A DNA stretch of 64,000 nucleotides, taken from assembly GCA_943737045.1 (NCBI GenBank), contig CALSFV010000008.1, forward strand, positions 1,178,001-1,242,000. Reading direction: 5' to 3'. Under the pieces are notes generated by a model that was given only the letters and a program-made list of their open reading frames with translations, had not been told where the DNA came from and ran no database searches. The position numbers were made by a program, and so were the translations under genes. Shown piece after piece: positions 17,196-27,977 of the stretch; position 1 is the first letter of the stretch, and each line of letters starts with the position of its first letter. This DNA comes from Parapristionchus giblindavisi (Eukaryota; Nematoda; Chromadorea; Rhabditida; Diplogasteridae).

Positions 17196-17275
17196 CACTG
17201 GCATAGCAGTGATCACCCGCAGGATTTCGTGTGCCTTGAATAACGGGTTGTACCTTTACCTTTTACATTTAATTT
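17196..17275. repeat. Short dispersed repeat (CAGTGATCACCCGCAGG...)
   Basis: The word run GCAGTGATCACCCGCAGG, CGTGTGCCTTGAATAACGGG, then TTGTACCTTTACCTTTTA recurs at 24,157-24,235, at 44,187-44,262 (inverted), at 60,416-60,475 (inverted) and, degraded, at 1,985-2,062. It is non-coding with no terminal repeats seen; a SINE-like origin is possible but not shown. Confidence 0.6.
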
Positions 17276-17372
17276 AGTGAAAGTGAGTTTAAATAATTTA
17301 CGAAAGATGCTCGGAAGTTATCAACGGTCAGTGACTAGTCATATTTGTGTTACGCCTGAGAACTATCACATA

Positions 17373-18946
17373 CAGTAGACGACAAAATTATATCATATTT
17401 TAGTTTTTTCGTCATAAAATGCTCAAAAGTGGTCTAATCTTTCCCAATTTTTTACAGGTAATAATCCGACCATATATGGTTCTTTGGGCAATTACTTGTT
17501 GAGATACAGCAAAGGGCAAAATTTTAAAAATTTATTTTACCAAAATTGTGAAATTGACGTTTTTCAGTTTTATTTTCTAACAATTTTTATTTTATACTTG
17601 CTCGTTTTAATTCATGTTACCATTCATTATTTTATGAGTTAGAGCATGGGTAGGCTTCGTGGAGCAGCCCGTTTAACATGGTACCAGCAAAATATGATGG
17701 TATGAGGAGCCCAAAGAGGAGATACACAAGTGCAGCTTTCGCAGCAATTCAACTTGTCCCAATCAACGATTTTCCAAGTTCCTTACCCGTCACAGACCTG
17801 GAAACGTTCCAGGAGCAATTATTGGAGCAGACAAGCCTCATAGAGTCGCCATGCGATCGATTGCAACTTCTTGGGGGCACTACGAAATAACACCCGAATG
17901 TCTACAGTCGTGGTTAAATCGCTCCCAGCCTCCTGGAGACCCCAACGTGTCCCTCCACACTACTCAACGTAGTCTGAATGATGCTGGAGTCCATGCACGT
18001 CATCCGGTTAATAGGTCGTTCATCAGTCCAAAGAATCAGGCATGAGAAAGTGGAGTGTGCATGCGCGTATCGACTCGGGGACCAGCAGAGTTGCGAAACG
18101 TGCTATGATCGGCGGAATCGGTGTTGAATATCGTGGATTTGGAACATACAAATTACGTACGTCGTCCTGCTGACACCCGGTTCGATCCAAAGTGTCAACT
18201 TCATGCAGTCTGGCACGTTTCGCAACTCTGCTGGTCCCCGGAGTCGATACGCGCATGCAAACTCCACTTTCTCATGCCTGATTCTTTGGACTGATGAACG
18301 ACCTATTAACCGGATGACGTGCATGGACTCCAGCATCATTCAGACTACGTTGAGTAGTGTGGAGGGACACGTTGGGGTCTCCAGGTGGCTGGGAGATCGA
18401 TTTAACCACGACTGTAGACATTCGGGGGTTATTTTGTAGTGCCCCCAAAAAATTGCAATCGATCGCATGGCGACTCTATGAGGCTTGTCTGCTCCAATAA
18501 TTGCTCCTGGAACGTTTCCAGGTCTGTGACGGGTAAGGAACTTGGAAAATCGTTGATTGGGACAAGTTGAATTGCTGCGAAAGCTGCACTTGTGTATCTC
18601 CTCTTTGGGCTCCTCATACCATCATATTTTGCTGGTGCCATGTTAAACGGGCTGCTCCACGAAGCCTACCCATGCTCTAACTCATAAAATAATGAATGGT
18701 AACATGAATTAAAACGAGCAAGTATAAAATAAAAATTGTTAGAAAATAAAACTGAAAAACGTCAATTTCACAATTTTGGCAAAATAAATTTTTAAAATTT
18801 TGCCCTTTGCGGTATCTCAACAAGTAATTGCCCAAAGAACCATATATGGACGGATTATTACCTGTAAAAAATTGGGAAAGATTAGACCACTTTTGAGCAT
18901 TTTATGACGAAAAAACTAAAATATGATATAATTTTGTCGTCTACTG
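17373..18946. mobile_element. Tc1/mariner-type foldback element, full length
   Basis: The ends CAGTAGACGACAAAATTATA and the exact inverse are flanked by TA on both sides. The 1,574-bp element is a near-palindrome: each arm carries the same 70-codon frame starting MAPAKYDGMRSP (17,678 in plus orientation with a Met-Val start, 18,641 in minus orientation). Next to it are words of a Tc1-family transposase: a helix-turn-helix-like VSLHTTQRSLNDAGV...FISPKNQ and, further on, YVRRPADTRFDPK, which matches the Tc1 family word YVRRP..SRYDPK. The frames are split, so no active transposase is made. It lies in an intron of the unit 1 zinc-finger copy. Confidence 0.85.
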
Positions 18947-20250
18947 TATAGCCCAATAAAAACAAAAAATCCCACTTCGATGGGCCTCATCGGCTCTTCA
19001 TCCTTGTGATTGTGATACAGTAATTCGGTGTAGGTGAAGAATCGTCGACCACAATCGCACGCGTAGACCTTGTTATCTACAACAATCCATAGTTAATCGT
19101 GTTTTTTTATATGTTTTGTTCGTTTCATTGAAAAAAAAAATAATAATCAACACATTTGCAGTAAAGGTACAAGAATCTTTGGAACATCTTCGCTTTCTGG
19201 CACCCCCCCCCCTCATTCCGCCATTTCGATCTTTTCGATCGAATGGAGGGGTCGTCCCAGAAGCCGAAGAAGTTTCGAATCTTTGAGCAAACACATAAAC
19301 TTTGTAAAATTTCCTGGCTTTGATCAAAAAGATACCTTTGTGCTGTTGTGAATGATATTCGAGCTCGCAGGCGAAGTGGAAGGCCTCACCACACGCGCCA
19401 CACTTGTAGGGCTGAAATAATGAATGTTTTTCACTTCTTTTTACATTTTTTTTGAACTATCGAGGAAAAAACAACAAAAAAGCGAAGATACTTTGCAAGG
19501 TAATGCATAACCAATTGCATTATGTATCTATCATTAGTATCACATGTTGAAAATAATTTAATAATTAAATAAATCAATAACCTGAGCAACATCATGTACC
19601 CTCTCGTGCGCTCTCAGGGTGTTCATATAATTGAACGTTAATCCACAGAATCGACATGGATAGTAGGTGAAACCATTCGAATCCTTCTCAATGACTGTAT
19701 TGGGCTCGGACGATGCTTCCTGAAATTACCGATTTTTAAGACTCTTTATTACTTTATTATCGCTGGGCTAGTTATCTCCCAATTGACTTCGTGTGCCTAG
19801 CATAGCATTGTCCATTCTCTTTTTTATTATTAGATTAATATGATATTGACTTATACGTTATTTGTGGTTTCATACGAAAATTGAAGTGCTCAATTATTCT
19901 CTATCAAAAATTCCATCATTCATAACAATAACAGTTTTCTGTTCTACCCATGAACTCTTGTGTTACATGCGTCATTCATTGTCCACAAATTTATATCATA
20001 ATACAACGAATAAAGTGAATTGTGAAATACTGAGCATTTTTGGGTTCTTCGAACGAATCAATATTTGGGGAATATTAATGCCTTTTGATTTATCATACAA
20101 CAACTGAGATAGATGGCGATCGAATGAGGTTTGGGATATAAATAAGGGATATGGACAGATTTAAAATGATAAAACAAGGGTTATTGTATAAACAAAATGG
20201 GAAAGCACCGCTAAGAACTATTGTTATATTTTCAAGAGCAAAAGGTAACT

Positions 20251-20321
20251 GGAGGCATGGGGAATTGAACCCCAGCCCTCTCGCATGCTAAGCGAGCGCT
20301 CTACCACTGAGCTATGCCCCC
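20251..20321 (-). tRNA. tRNA-Ala(AGC), unit 2
   Basis: Identical over its 71 nt to the unit 1 copy, so stems and anticodon are preserved. Upstream flanking sequence has begun to diverge (GGTAACT for GGTAGCT just past the tRNA 3' end). Confidence 0.93.
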
Positions 20322-20724
20322 GGTTGATGTGCCAAAACCTTGCGCGCAATTTAAAGCAGGTTAAGCTATTCATTAAGCGATATACTACCGGCAATGAGTT
20401 ATGCCCTGAAAGCTTTTTAAGTGGAGATTCAATGAAATAATTATATATATAATGAAGTATATGGAATGTGGAGAACTTGCGATTTGCGTTTCTCGGAATT
20501 ATTGCTGTTTTAAATTATCAAAATTAATTTTAAGAATCTAGAATGGTTAAGGATAAGCGTGGTGTATTTCAGATCCCTGCTGGTTTCGTTGATCCTCCTC
20601 TTCCTCCTCCCATTCACTCTTTCATCAAGTCTGGAAGAGAGAGACAAGCACAGCGATCATTGCACTGACGCAAATCGATATTCGAAGATACGACCGAGGT
20701 TGGATGATGTCAAGAGAGACATAC

Positions 20725-20761
<37 letters not shown>

Positions 20762-20960
20762 TTGATAATAATAATATAATAGTAATATTATCATATTACT
20801 TTATCACATTCGCACATTGGTGCGGTGAGTAATAACACACATTGATCATTGGTCATATGTATATTGAAATATTGCTAAAAACAAATTAATAAAAAGTTGG
20901 AGAAGAAATTGATGGTTTTCCCAACTGTTGTCAACTCTTGAAAAATTAGCAAAAGAACAT

Positions 20961-21031
20961 AGCAGCGAGTTGTTTCGATCCACCGACCTCTGGGTTATGG
21001 GCCCAGCACGCTTCCACTGCGCCACGCTGCT
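20961..21031 (-). tRNA. Initiator tRNA-Met(CAT), unit 2, with a T-stem mismatch
   Basis: It has the same acceptor stem, anticodon arm and A1:U72 pair as unit 1. The T stem 3' strand reads CAACT instead of CCACT, so one pair opposite GGTGG is lost. It could be a decaying copy; function is uncertain. Confidence 0.8.
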
Positions 21032-21339
21032 GATGTTCTATCGGGCCTTAACTCATGTAGACTGTCTAGTGTAACATAATTGGCGTAACCTCATTCAGAC
21101 TAACTACAAGAACGGTAAGACTTATATGGATGATTCTGATGACGATCAGCCGGGACGAATCGACGTCGAAGCTCCGACTATTCTAGATGATGAGGACTCA
21201 ATTTTTGAACATCTCCGACCGTAATCATTTTACAATTATTACTAAATATATTGTTATCGATCTTGTTATCTGCGAAATGGATTAAAATATCGTAAAAGGG
21301 TGTGTTGGACAGGCTTCAATAACATCTCAAAGCTTCACC

Positions 21340-21570
21340 ACAAGCTTATGTTATTATACTTTCCGCATTGGTTATACTCTCTCGTAAACAAAGAAAACGA
21401 GAGATTTCAAGTTAGCTCGTGGAATGCCTTTAATTACCAGATGATAATTGCTGTAGGGCATATGGAAAGATGTAAAATGCCCGAGCTAATTTCACATTCT
21501 CTTAGACGAGAAAGCATTACCATCGCGGAGAGTTTCAAATTAGCTCCTAGTGTCCATTTATGGGTGTGCT
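21340..21570. mobile_element. Rearranged AGCGGAGAG-family MITE, two partial copies
   Basis: A partial palindrome (ACTTTCCGCATTGG...CTCTCTCGTAAACAAAG) is followed by a second right arm (ACCATCGCGGAGAGTTTCAAATTAGCTC), ending about 20 bp before the exon at 21,587. Units 1 and 3 have a single clean copy here. Confidence 0.5.
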
Positions 21571-23129
21571 AACAACCTCTTTTCAGTTCCGCTCACACGG
21601 ACACATTTTCCAATCCCACATCGCACACCTTCGACGATGAACATCTTTTTCCTGATGAAGATGGTGAACATTTTATTGTATAATACTATTTTTAGGTTTA
21701 TTTATTTACCTACTTTGATTCAGATAAACGCCTAAATTTGTCTTACAATTCGGGCTGTTATAAATAATTTAAATTCACGAAGTATGGTGAAAATTTAAAA
21801 TTGTCTTTTTCAGATTTTATCGACCTCGATAAAGTAGATTTGAGTGTGCAACGTCGATTTAGTGAGTTTGCGTTGTCTTTTCAATAGTATTCAAACGGTT
21901 AATGCGGATACACTGGGTAAACCTAGAACAGCTTGAAATATTGTCTGTTATGTTTTGGTAAATCCACCAACCTCTGATTCAGGCGTCCAATCCTTCGACG
22001 GTCTTCGTAGAAGAGTGAAACCCACAGCGGGATTCGAGCAGCCGCTATTCAACACAAGTCTGGAATTCCCAGAACCGGAACGGCCCGAAACGCACGATAA
22101 TAATCCTCCAACATGACATCGCTCTTTTTAGCTTCTGGAATTTTTCAGAAGGCGCCCAAATTTTGAAGAAATCGTCGACACATTTCATTTTGACTTTATG
22201 GCCTGTTTTTCAATCGTTCGTCAACTTCTGAAATCAACAGACCAATATTTTTCTTGAACTTTCCTAGTCTTTATCTACCTCTTGCACCATATATCATGCT
22301 CATTTTAATCGATAACAAACGGGTTCCAAGTCGCTTTTATTTCTCAGGAACAGTATCACAATTCAAATGCGATCATATGAAATATTTTTCATGTTTAAAA
22401 AATGATAAATCAATAAAATCGTCTTATAAAGCAATCTGATAAATCTCTCTATGTAGTGTTTATACAATTTTGTGGAAAAGTTCTGGGAAGGAATTCCGCA
22501 TCGTAGTTTCCTCTGTTAGGGTGTTTGAAAACGAGAAGTGCACTTCCAATGCAATTGGAAGAAGATTACAACTACACTTCTAGTTTTACAATCTCATAGT
22601 GGGTTGATGTAGACTAGGAGTCAAGCAACGCGGAAAATCTTCTACAGAAAGGAGTCGGCAAGGAAGGGGAAGGATAGGGCAATACAATGATTATGAACGG
22701 GCTTTCACCGAGATTTTGGTGTTGAGAACGGCTATGAATTTGACAAGAATCATCTACTTTTTGACGTACATTGGCTCTATTCTATGAAATATAATGAAAA
22801 TAATATCCTCCGATTTACTTGAAACAATCCAATCTGGATACTATCTCAGATAGACGAAAAGTAATGGAGATTGGCCAGAGTGGTGTGTTTCAAATTAGGA
22901 AAAAAATGAATTTAGAAAAAAACAATTAGAAAACTGATAAAAAAGCGATCTTTGGTCAGACCAAACATAGGAAATATCAATTTAGAAAATCAATAATATT
23001 GATTGATTAGTACAGGAAGGCCGGTCGATCGGTATAGCCAACTCCGTTGCGGCCCATGATATCGAGATGCCCTGCAACGTGGATTTAAATGCAAAAAGAA
23101 CATCTTTATTCTTATAGCATTCGAGTTTA

Positions 23130-23211
23130 GTGAGGTTCAAAAGCCGCGAGTAGTATAGGTCCACTTATTATCAATTGTGGACCTATACTACTCGCGGCTT
23201 TTGAACCTCAC
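23130..23211. repeat. Perfect 35-bp-stem palindrome at a deletion junction
   Basis: The left arm (23,130-23,164) runs from GTGAGGTTC to GGTCCAC and is exactly mirrored by 23,177-23,211 around a 12-bp loop (TTATTATCAATT). In unit 1 the two halves of the left arm lie apart (about 15,630 and 15,870), so here the intervening sequence is deleted and an inverted copy has been added. Confidence 0.9.
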
Positions 23212-23265
23212 CGTTAAGATGAACACATATTTCGAGTTTTAAGTGAAAACGAATATTTTAATCAC

Positions 23266-26035
23266 CTCGGATTGAACGTCTTTTCTCCTCTATGGGAGTA
23301 CATATGTGTGGCGAGTTGACGGGATTCCGGATAACTCTTCGAGCAGTACTCACAGATGTAGGGACGACTCCGGATGTCCGAGTACACCTGGAAAGATCAA
23401 AGATCAAAGATCAAAGATCAAGATCATTGTCGAAAGAGAAAACGTTTCTAAGGGCGTTAAATGTCGATCTTATTGGCTAGTCTCATGCTTTTCCGGTGTA
23501 AGAATGTTCAAGATAAGGTAATCCTCACTATCGGTGAATTATGGATTTCGTTCTCATTTTAATGTTAAAACAGGTGGCACTCGTAAGTGTTCTAATATAA
23601 TATAGGAATATTTTTCACTATCTAATCATATATCCAACTCTACCGACAAAATATGATGAGAGTGAAACATATTTGGTTCAACCTGTAGTTATTACAAATC
23701 TGTTCTCTTTCTGTCTTGTTTTGATGGAAATAAATAAAGAAAGAAAAATGTTAAATATGAAGATTACTTACTCAGGTTTATACGTCTCGTATTTCGAGTC
23801 AAATCAGCCTGGGCACGCTTTTTATCAGGAACAATGAAACTTCTTTTAATGTTTTGAAACAAAAAGGTATTTTAAAAAGAATAAAACGTTCTTTAGTAGC
23901 AGTTAAACGAAGTTTCGAAACGGAGGTTACAGAATGTGGACAGTGTCCAATTAATATTACCTTCATAGCATGCTTCGGTTCGTATCCCTATACAGGGAAG
24001 GCGGGCGGATTGAAGTCACTCTGTGAGAGGGCAGCGTACCCATTGGAGGTGGACGGAACAGCGGGAACGGGTACCTTAATTTATGTCAATTTAATTAAAT
24101 TTAATCTAATTTAAATCGGCTAATTTATTAGGTTAATAAATAAATTAACCTAATAAATCACTGGCATAGCAGTGATCACCCGCAGGATTTCGTGTGCCTT
24201 GAATAACGGGTTGTACCTTTACCTTTTACATTTAATTTAGTGAAAGTGAGTTTAAATAATTTACGAAAGATGCTCGGAAGTTATCAACGGTCAGTGACTA
24301 GTCATATTTGTGTTACGCCTGATAACTATCACATACAGTAGACGACAAAATTATATCATATTTTAGTTTTTTCGTCATAAAATGCTCAAAAGTGGTCTAA
24401 TCTTTCCCAATTTTTTACAGGTAATAATCCGTCCATATATGGTTCTTTGGGCAATTACTTGTTGAGATACCGAAAAGGGCAAAATTTTAAAAATTTATTT
24501 TGCCAAAATTGTGAAATTGACGTTTTTCAGTTTTATTTTCTAACAATTTTTATTTTATACTGGCTCGTTTTAATTCATGTTACCATTCATTATTTTATGA
24601 GTTAGAGCATGGGTAGGCTTCGTGGAGCAGCCCGTTTAACATGGCACCAGCAAAATATGATGGTATGAGGAGCCCAAAGAGGAGATACACAAGTGCAGCT
24701 TTCGCAGCAATTCAACTTGTCCCAATCAACGATTTTCCACGTTCCTTACCCGTCACAGACCTGGAAACGTTCCAGGAGCAATTATTGGAGCAGACAAGCC
24801 TCATAGAGTCGCCATGCGATCGATTGCAACTTCTTGGGGGCACTACGAAATAACACCCGAATGTCTACAGTCGTGGTTAAATCGATCTCCCAGCCACCTG
24901 GAGACCCCAACGTGTCCCTCCACACTACTCAACGTAGTCTGAATGATGCTGGAGTCCATGCACGTCATCCGGTTAATAGGTCGTTCATCAGTCCAAAGAA
25001 TCAGGCATGAGAAAGTGGAGTGTGCATGCGCGTATCGACTCGGGGACCAGCAGAGTTGCGAAACGTGCTATGATCGGCGGAATCGGTGTTGAATATCGTG
25101 GATTTGGAACATACAAATTACGTACGTCGTCCTGCTGACACCCGGTTCGATCCAAAGTGTCAACTTCATGCAGTCTGAAAAAATTGAAAATTGGGAAAGA
25201 TTAGACCACTTTTGAGCATTTTATGACGAAAAAACTAAAATATGATATAATTTTGTCGTCTACTGTATAGCCCAATAAAAACAAAAAATCCCACTTCGAT
25301 GGGCCTCATCGGCTCTTCATCCTTGTGATTGTGATACAGTAATTCGGTGTAGGTGAAGAATCGTCGACCACAATCGCACGCGTAGACCTTGTTATCTACA
25401 ACAATCCATAGTTAATCGTGTTTTTTTTATATGTTTTGTTCGTTTCATTGAAAAAAAAATAATCAACACATTTGCAGTAAAGGTACAAGAATCTTTGGAA
25501 CATCTTCGCTTTCTGGCACCCCCCCCCCCTCATTCCGCCATTTCGATCTTTTCGATCGAATGGAGGGGTCGTCCCAGAAGCCGAAGAAGTTTCGAATCTT
25601 TGAGCAAACACATAAACTTTGTAAAATTTCCTGGCTTTGATCAAAAAGATACCTTTGTGCTGTTGTGAATGATATTCGAGCTCGCAGGCGAAGTGGAAGG
25701 CCTCACCACACGCGCCACACTTGTAGGGCTGAAATAATGAATGTTTTTCACTTCTTTTTACATTTTTTTGAACTATCGAGGAAAAAACAACAAAAAAGCG
25801 AAGATACTTTGCAAGGTAATGCATAACCAATTGCATTATGTATCTATCATTAGTATCACATGTTGAAAATAATTTAATAATTAAATAAATCAATAACCTG
25901 AGCAACATCATGTACCCTCTCGTGCGCTCTCAGGGTGTTCATATAATTGAACGTTAACCCACAGAATCGACATGGATAGTAGGTGAAACCATTCGAATCC
26001 TTCTCAATGACTGTATTGGGCTCGGACGATGCTTC
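23266..26035 (-). pseudogene. C2H2 zinc-finger gene, unit 2 copy (truncated, stop in fourth exon)
   Basis: Exons in 5' to 3' order: 25,898-26,035, 25,653-25,728, 25,295-25,395, 23,961-24,074 and 23,266-23,387. The TAG seen in unit 1 is shared here at 23,988-23,990, so it arose before these two copies separated. No starting exons are present. The intron between 24,074 and 25,295 holds a deleted version of the same foldback transposon found in unit 1. Confidence 0.75.
24336..25265. mobile_element. Tc1/mariner-type foldback, internally deleted copy
   Basis: It sits at the same site and has the same TA-flanked ends as 17,373-18,946, but only about 930 bp. The left arm with its MAPAKYDGM frame (24,641-24,853) and the centre are kept. 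Most of the right arm is missing: the centre jumps from GCAGTCTGAAAAAATTG straight to the outer 90 bp. Confidence 0.85.
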
Positions 26036-26581
26036 CTGAAATTACCGATTTTTAAGACTCTTTATTACTTTATTATCGCTGGGCTAGTTATCTCCCAATT
26101 GACTTCGTGTGCCTAGCATAACGGGGTTCACCTTGTCCATTCTCTTTTTATTATTAGATTAATATGATATTGACTTATACGTTATTTGTGGTTTCATACG
26201 AAAATTGAAGTGCTCAATTATTCTCTATCAAAAATTCCATCATTCATAACAATAACAGTTTTCTGTTCTACCCATGAACTCAATGCCACTCTTGTCATGC
26301 GTCATTCATTGTCCACAAATTTATATCATAATGCAACAAATAAAGTGAATTGTGAAATACTGAGCATTTTTGGGTCCTTCGAACGAATCAATATTTGGGG
26401 AATATTAATGCCTTTTGATTTATCATACAACAACTGAGATAGATGGCGATCGAATGAGGTTTGGGATATAAATAAGGGATATGGACAGATTTAAAATGAT
26501 AAAACAAGGGTTATTGTATAAACAAAATGGGAAAGCACCGCTAAGAACTATTGTTATATTTTCAAGAGCAAAAGGTAGCTG

Positions 26582-26789
26582 CTCTGGTATTTTGCCACTT
26601 AAAGTCTACTTAAACTACGTCACAGACTTTAAGTAGACTTTAAGTAAACTTTAAGTGAAAGAACATTTGACGAAATGCATTACAGTATACCACACCACTT
26701 TAAGTAGACTTACGTCTCACTTTAAGTTTACTTAAAGTCTACTTAAAGTGGGAAAGTTTAAGTAGACTTTAAGTGGCAAAATACCAGAG
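26582..26789. mobile_element. MITE inserted next to tRNA-Ala, unit 3 only
   Basis: The ends CTCTGGTATTTTGCCACTTA and inverse enclose 208 bp made largely of the word TTAAGTAGACTTTAAGT in both orientations. Units 1 and 2 show the empty site (AGCTGGAGG or AACTGGAGG), so this is a clear filled site. The flanks suggest a 2-bp TG duplication. Insertion is 2 bp from the 3' end of the tRNA gene. Confidence 0.9.
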
Positions 26790-26790
26790 T

Positions 26791-26861
26791 GGAGGCATGG
26801 GGAATTGAACCCCAGCCCTCTCGCATGCTAAGCGAGCGCTCTACCACTGAGCTATGCCCCC
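26791..26861 (-). tRNA. tRNA-Ala(AGC), unit 3
   Basis: Identical to the other two copies over 71 nt. The MITE ends one base away from its 3' end, so any Pol III terminator (a T run on the minus strand) must now lie in the element: there is none in the first 20 bp, whereas unit 1 has a run of A on the plus strand about 10 bp past the tRNA. Confidence 0.9.
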
Positions 26862-27264
26862 GGTTGATGTGCCAAAACCTTGCGCGCAATTTAAAGCAGG
26901 TTAAGCTATTCATTAAGCGATATACTACCGGCAATGAGTTATGCCCTGAAAGCTTTTTAAGTGGAGATTCAATGAAATAATTATATATATAATGAAGTAT
27001 ATGGAATGTGGAGAACTTGCGATTTGCGTTTCTCGGAATTATTGCTGTTTTAAATTATCAAAATTAATTTTAAGAATCTAGAATGGTTAAGGATAAGCGT
27101 GGTGTATTTCAGATCCCTGCTGGTTTCGTTGATCCTCCTCTTCCTCCTCCCATTCACTCTTTCATCAAGTCTGGAAGAGAGAGACAAGCACAGCGATCAT
27201 TGCACTGACGCAAATCGATATTCGAAGATACGACCGAGGTTGGATGATGTCAAGAGAGACATAC

Positions 27265-27298
<34 letters not shown>

Positions 27299-27498
27299 TT
27301 GATAATAATAATATAATAGTAATATTATCATATTACTTTATCACATTCGCACATTGGTGCGGTGAGTAATAACACACATTGATCATTGGTCATATGTATA
27401 TTGAAATATTGCTAAAAACAAAATTAATAAAAAGTTTGAGAAGAAATTGAAAGCTTTTCCCACTGTTATCGACTCTGGAAAAATCAGCAAAAGAACAT

Positions 27499-27569
27499 AG
27501 CAGCGAGTGGTTTCGATCCACCGACCTCTGGGTTATGGGCCCAGCACGCTTCCACTGCGCCACGCTGCT
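27499..27569 (-). tRNA. Initiator tRNA-Met(CAT), unit 3
   Basis: Identical to the unit 1 copy, including the CCACT T-stem strand, so it should fold normally. It is antisense between the first two exon counterparts of the plus-gene pseudocopy. Confidence 0.93.
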
Positions 27570-27865
27570 GATGTTCTAGCGGGCTTAACCCATGTAGACA
27601 GTCTAGTGCAACATAATAGGAATAACCTCATTCAGACTAACTACAAGAACGGTAAGACTTATATGGATGATTCTGATGACGATCAACCAGGACGAATCGA
27701 CGTCGAAGCTCCGACTATTCTAGACGATGAGGACTCCATATTCGAACATCTCCGACCGTAATCATTTTACAACTAATATTAAATATATATATATATTAAA
27801 TATATTGTTATCGATCTTGTTACAAGCGAATGGCATATCGTAAAAGACAGTTTGCAATAACATAT

Positions 27866-27977
27866 TAAAGGCACACCCCAAGCTTATGTCACTCTCCGCA
27901 TTTTCAATATTCTCTCGTAGACAAATAAAGCGAGAGTGTGTGGCAATAGCGGAGAGTTTTAAATTAACTGTGCCTTT
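27866..27977. mobile_element. Palindromic MITE, AGCGGAGAG family, unit 3
   Basis: Orthologous to the copy at 13,881 with a few substitutions; its right end again lies close to an exon (28,005). Confidence 0.7.

Larger units (their letters stand above)
16304..19719 (-). pseudogene. C2H2 zinc-finger gene, unit 1 copy (truncated, stop in fourth exon)
   Basis: Exons in 5' to 3' order: 19,582-19,719 (finger 1, CRFC...HERVH), 19,336-19,411 (finger 2, CGAC...HSQQH), 18,976-19,076 (finger 3, CDC...HNH), 16,998-17,111, and 16,304-16,425 (finger 4, CEYC...HMYSH). The fourth exon has an in-frame TAG at 17,025-17,027 where the unit 3 copy continues through Val-Glu-Gly. The two exons that start the gene in unit 3 are absent. 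A 1.6-kb mariner-type foldback sits in the intron between 17,111 and 18,976. So at most a fragment with three fingers could be made, and there is no start here. Confidence 0.75.
20573..22116 (+). pseudogene. Unit 2 copy of the acidic-protein gene (3' part only)
   Basis: It carries counterparts of the last five exons: 20,573-20,698, 21,099-21,220, 21,587-21,663, 21,814-21,861 and 21,983-22,116. The first has an in-frame TGA at 20,666-20,668 (TTG CAC TGA, where unit 1 reads TTG CAC AGA). The earlier exons found before unit 1 are absent. Splice sites are otherwise kept, and the last exon still ends PPT before TGA. Confidence 0.8.
20200..26526. repeat. Tandem segmental duplication, unit 2
   Basis: This is the middle unit, about 6.3 kb. 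Its left end is almost identical to unit 3, and its right half (from the last plus-gene exon on) almost identical to unit 1. The stretch between the initiator tRNA and the last exon is the most diverged of the three. It contains only broken gene copies. Confidence 0.85.
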
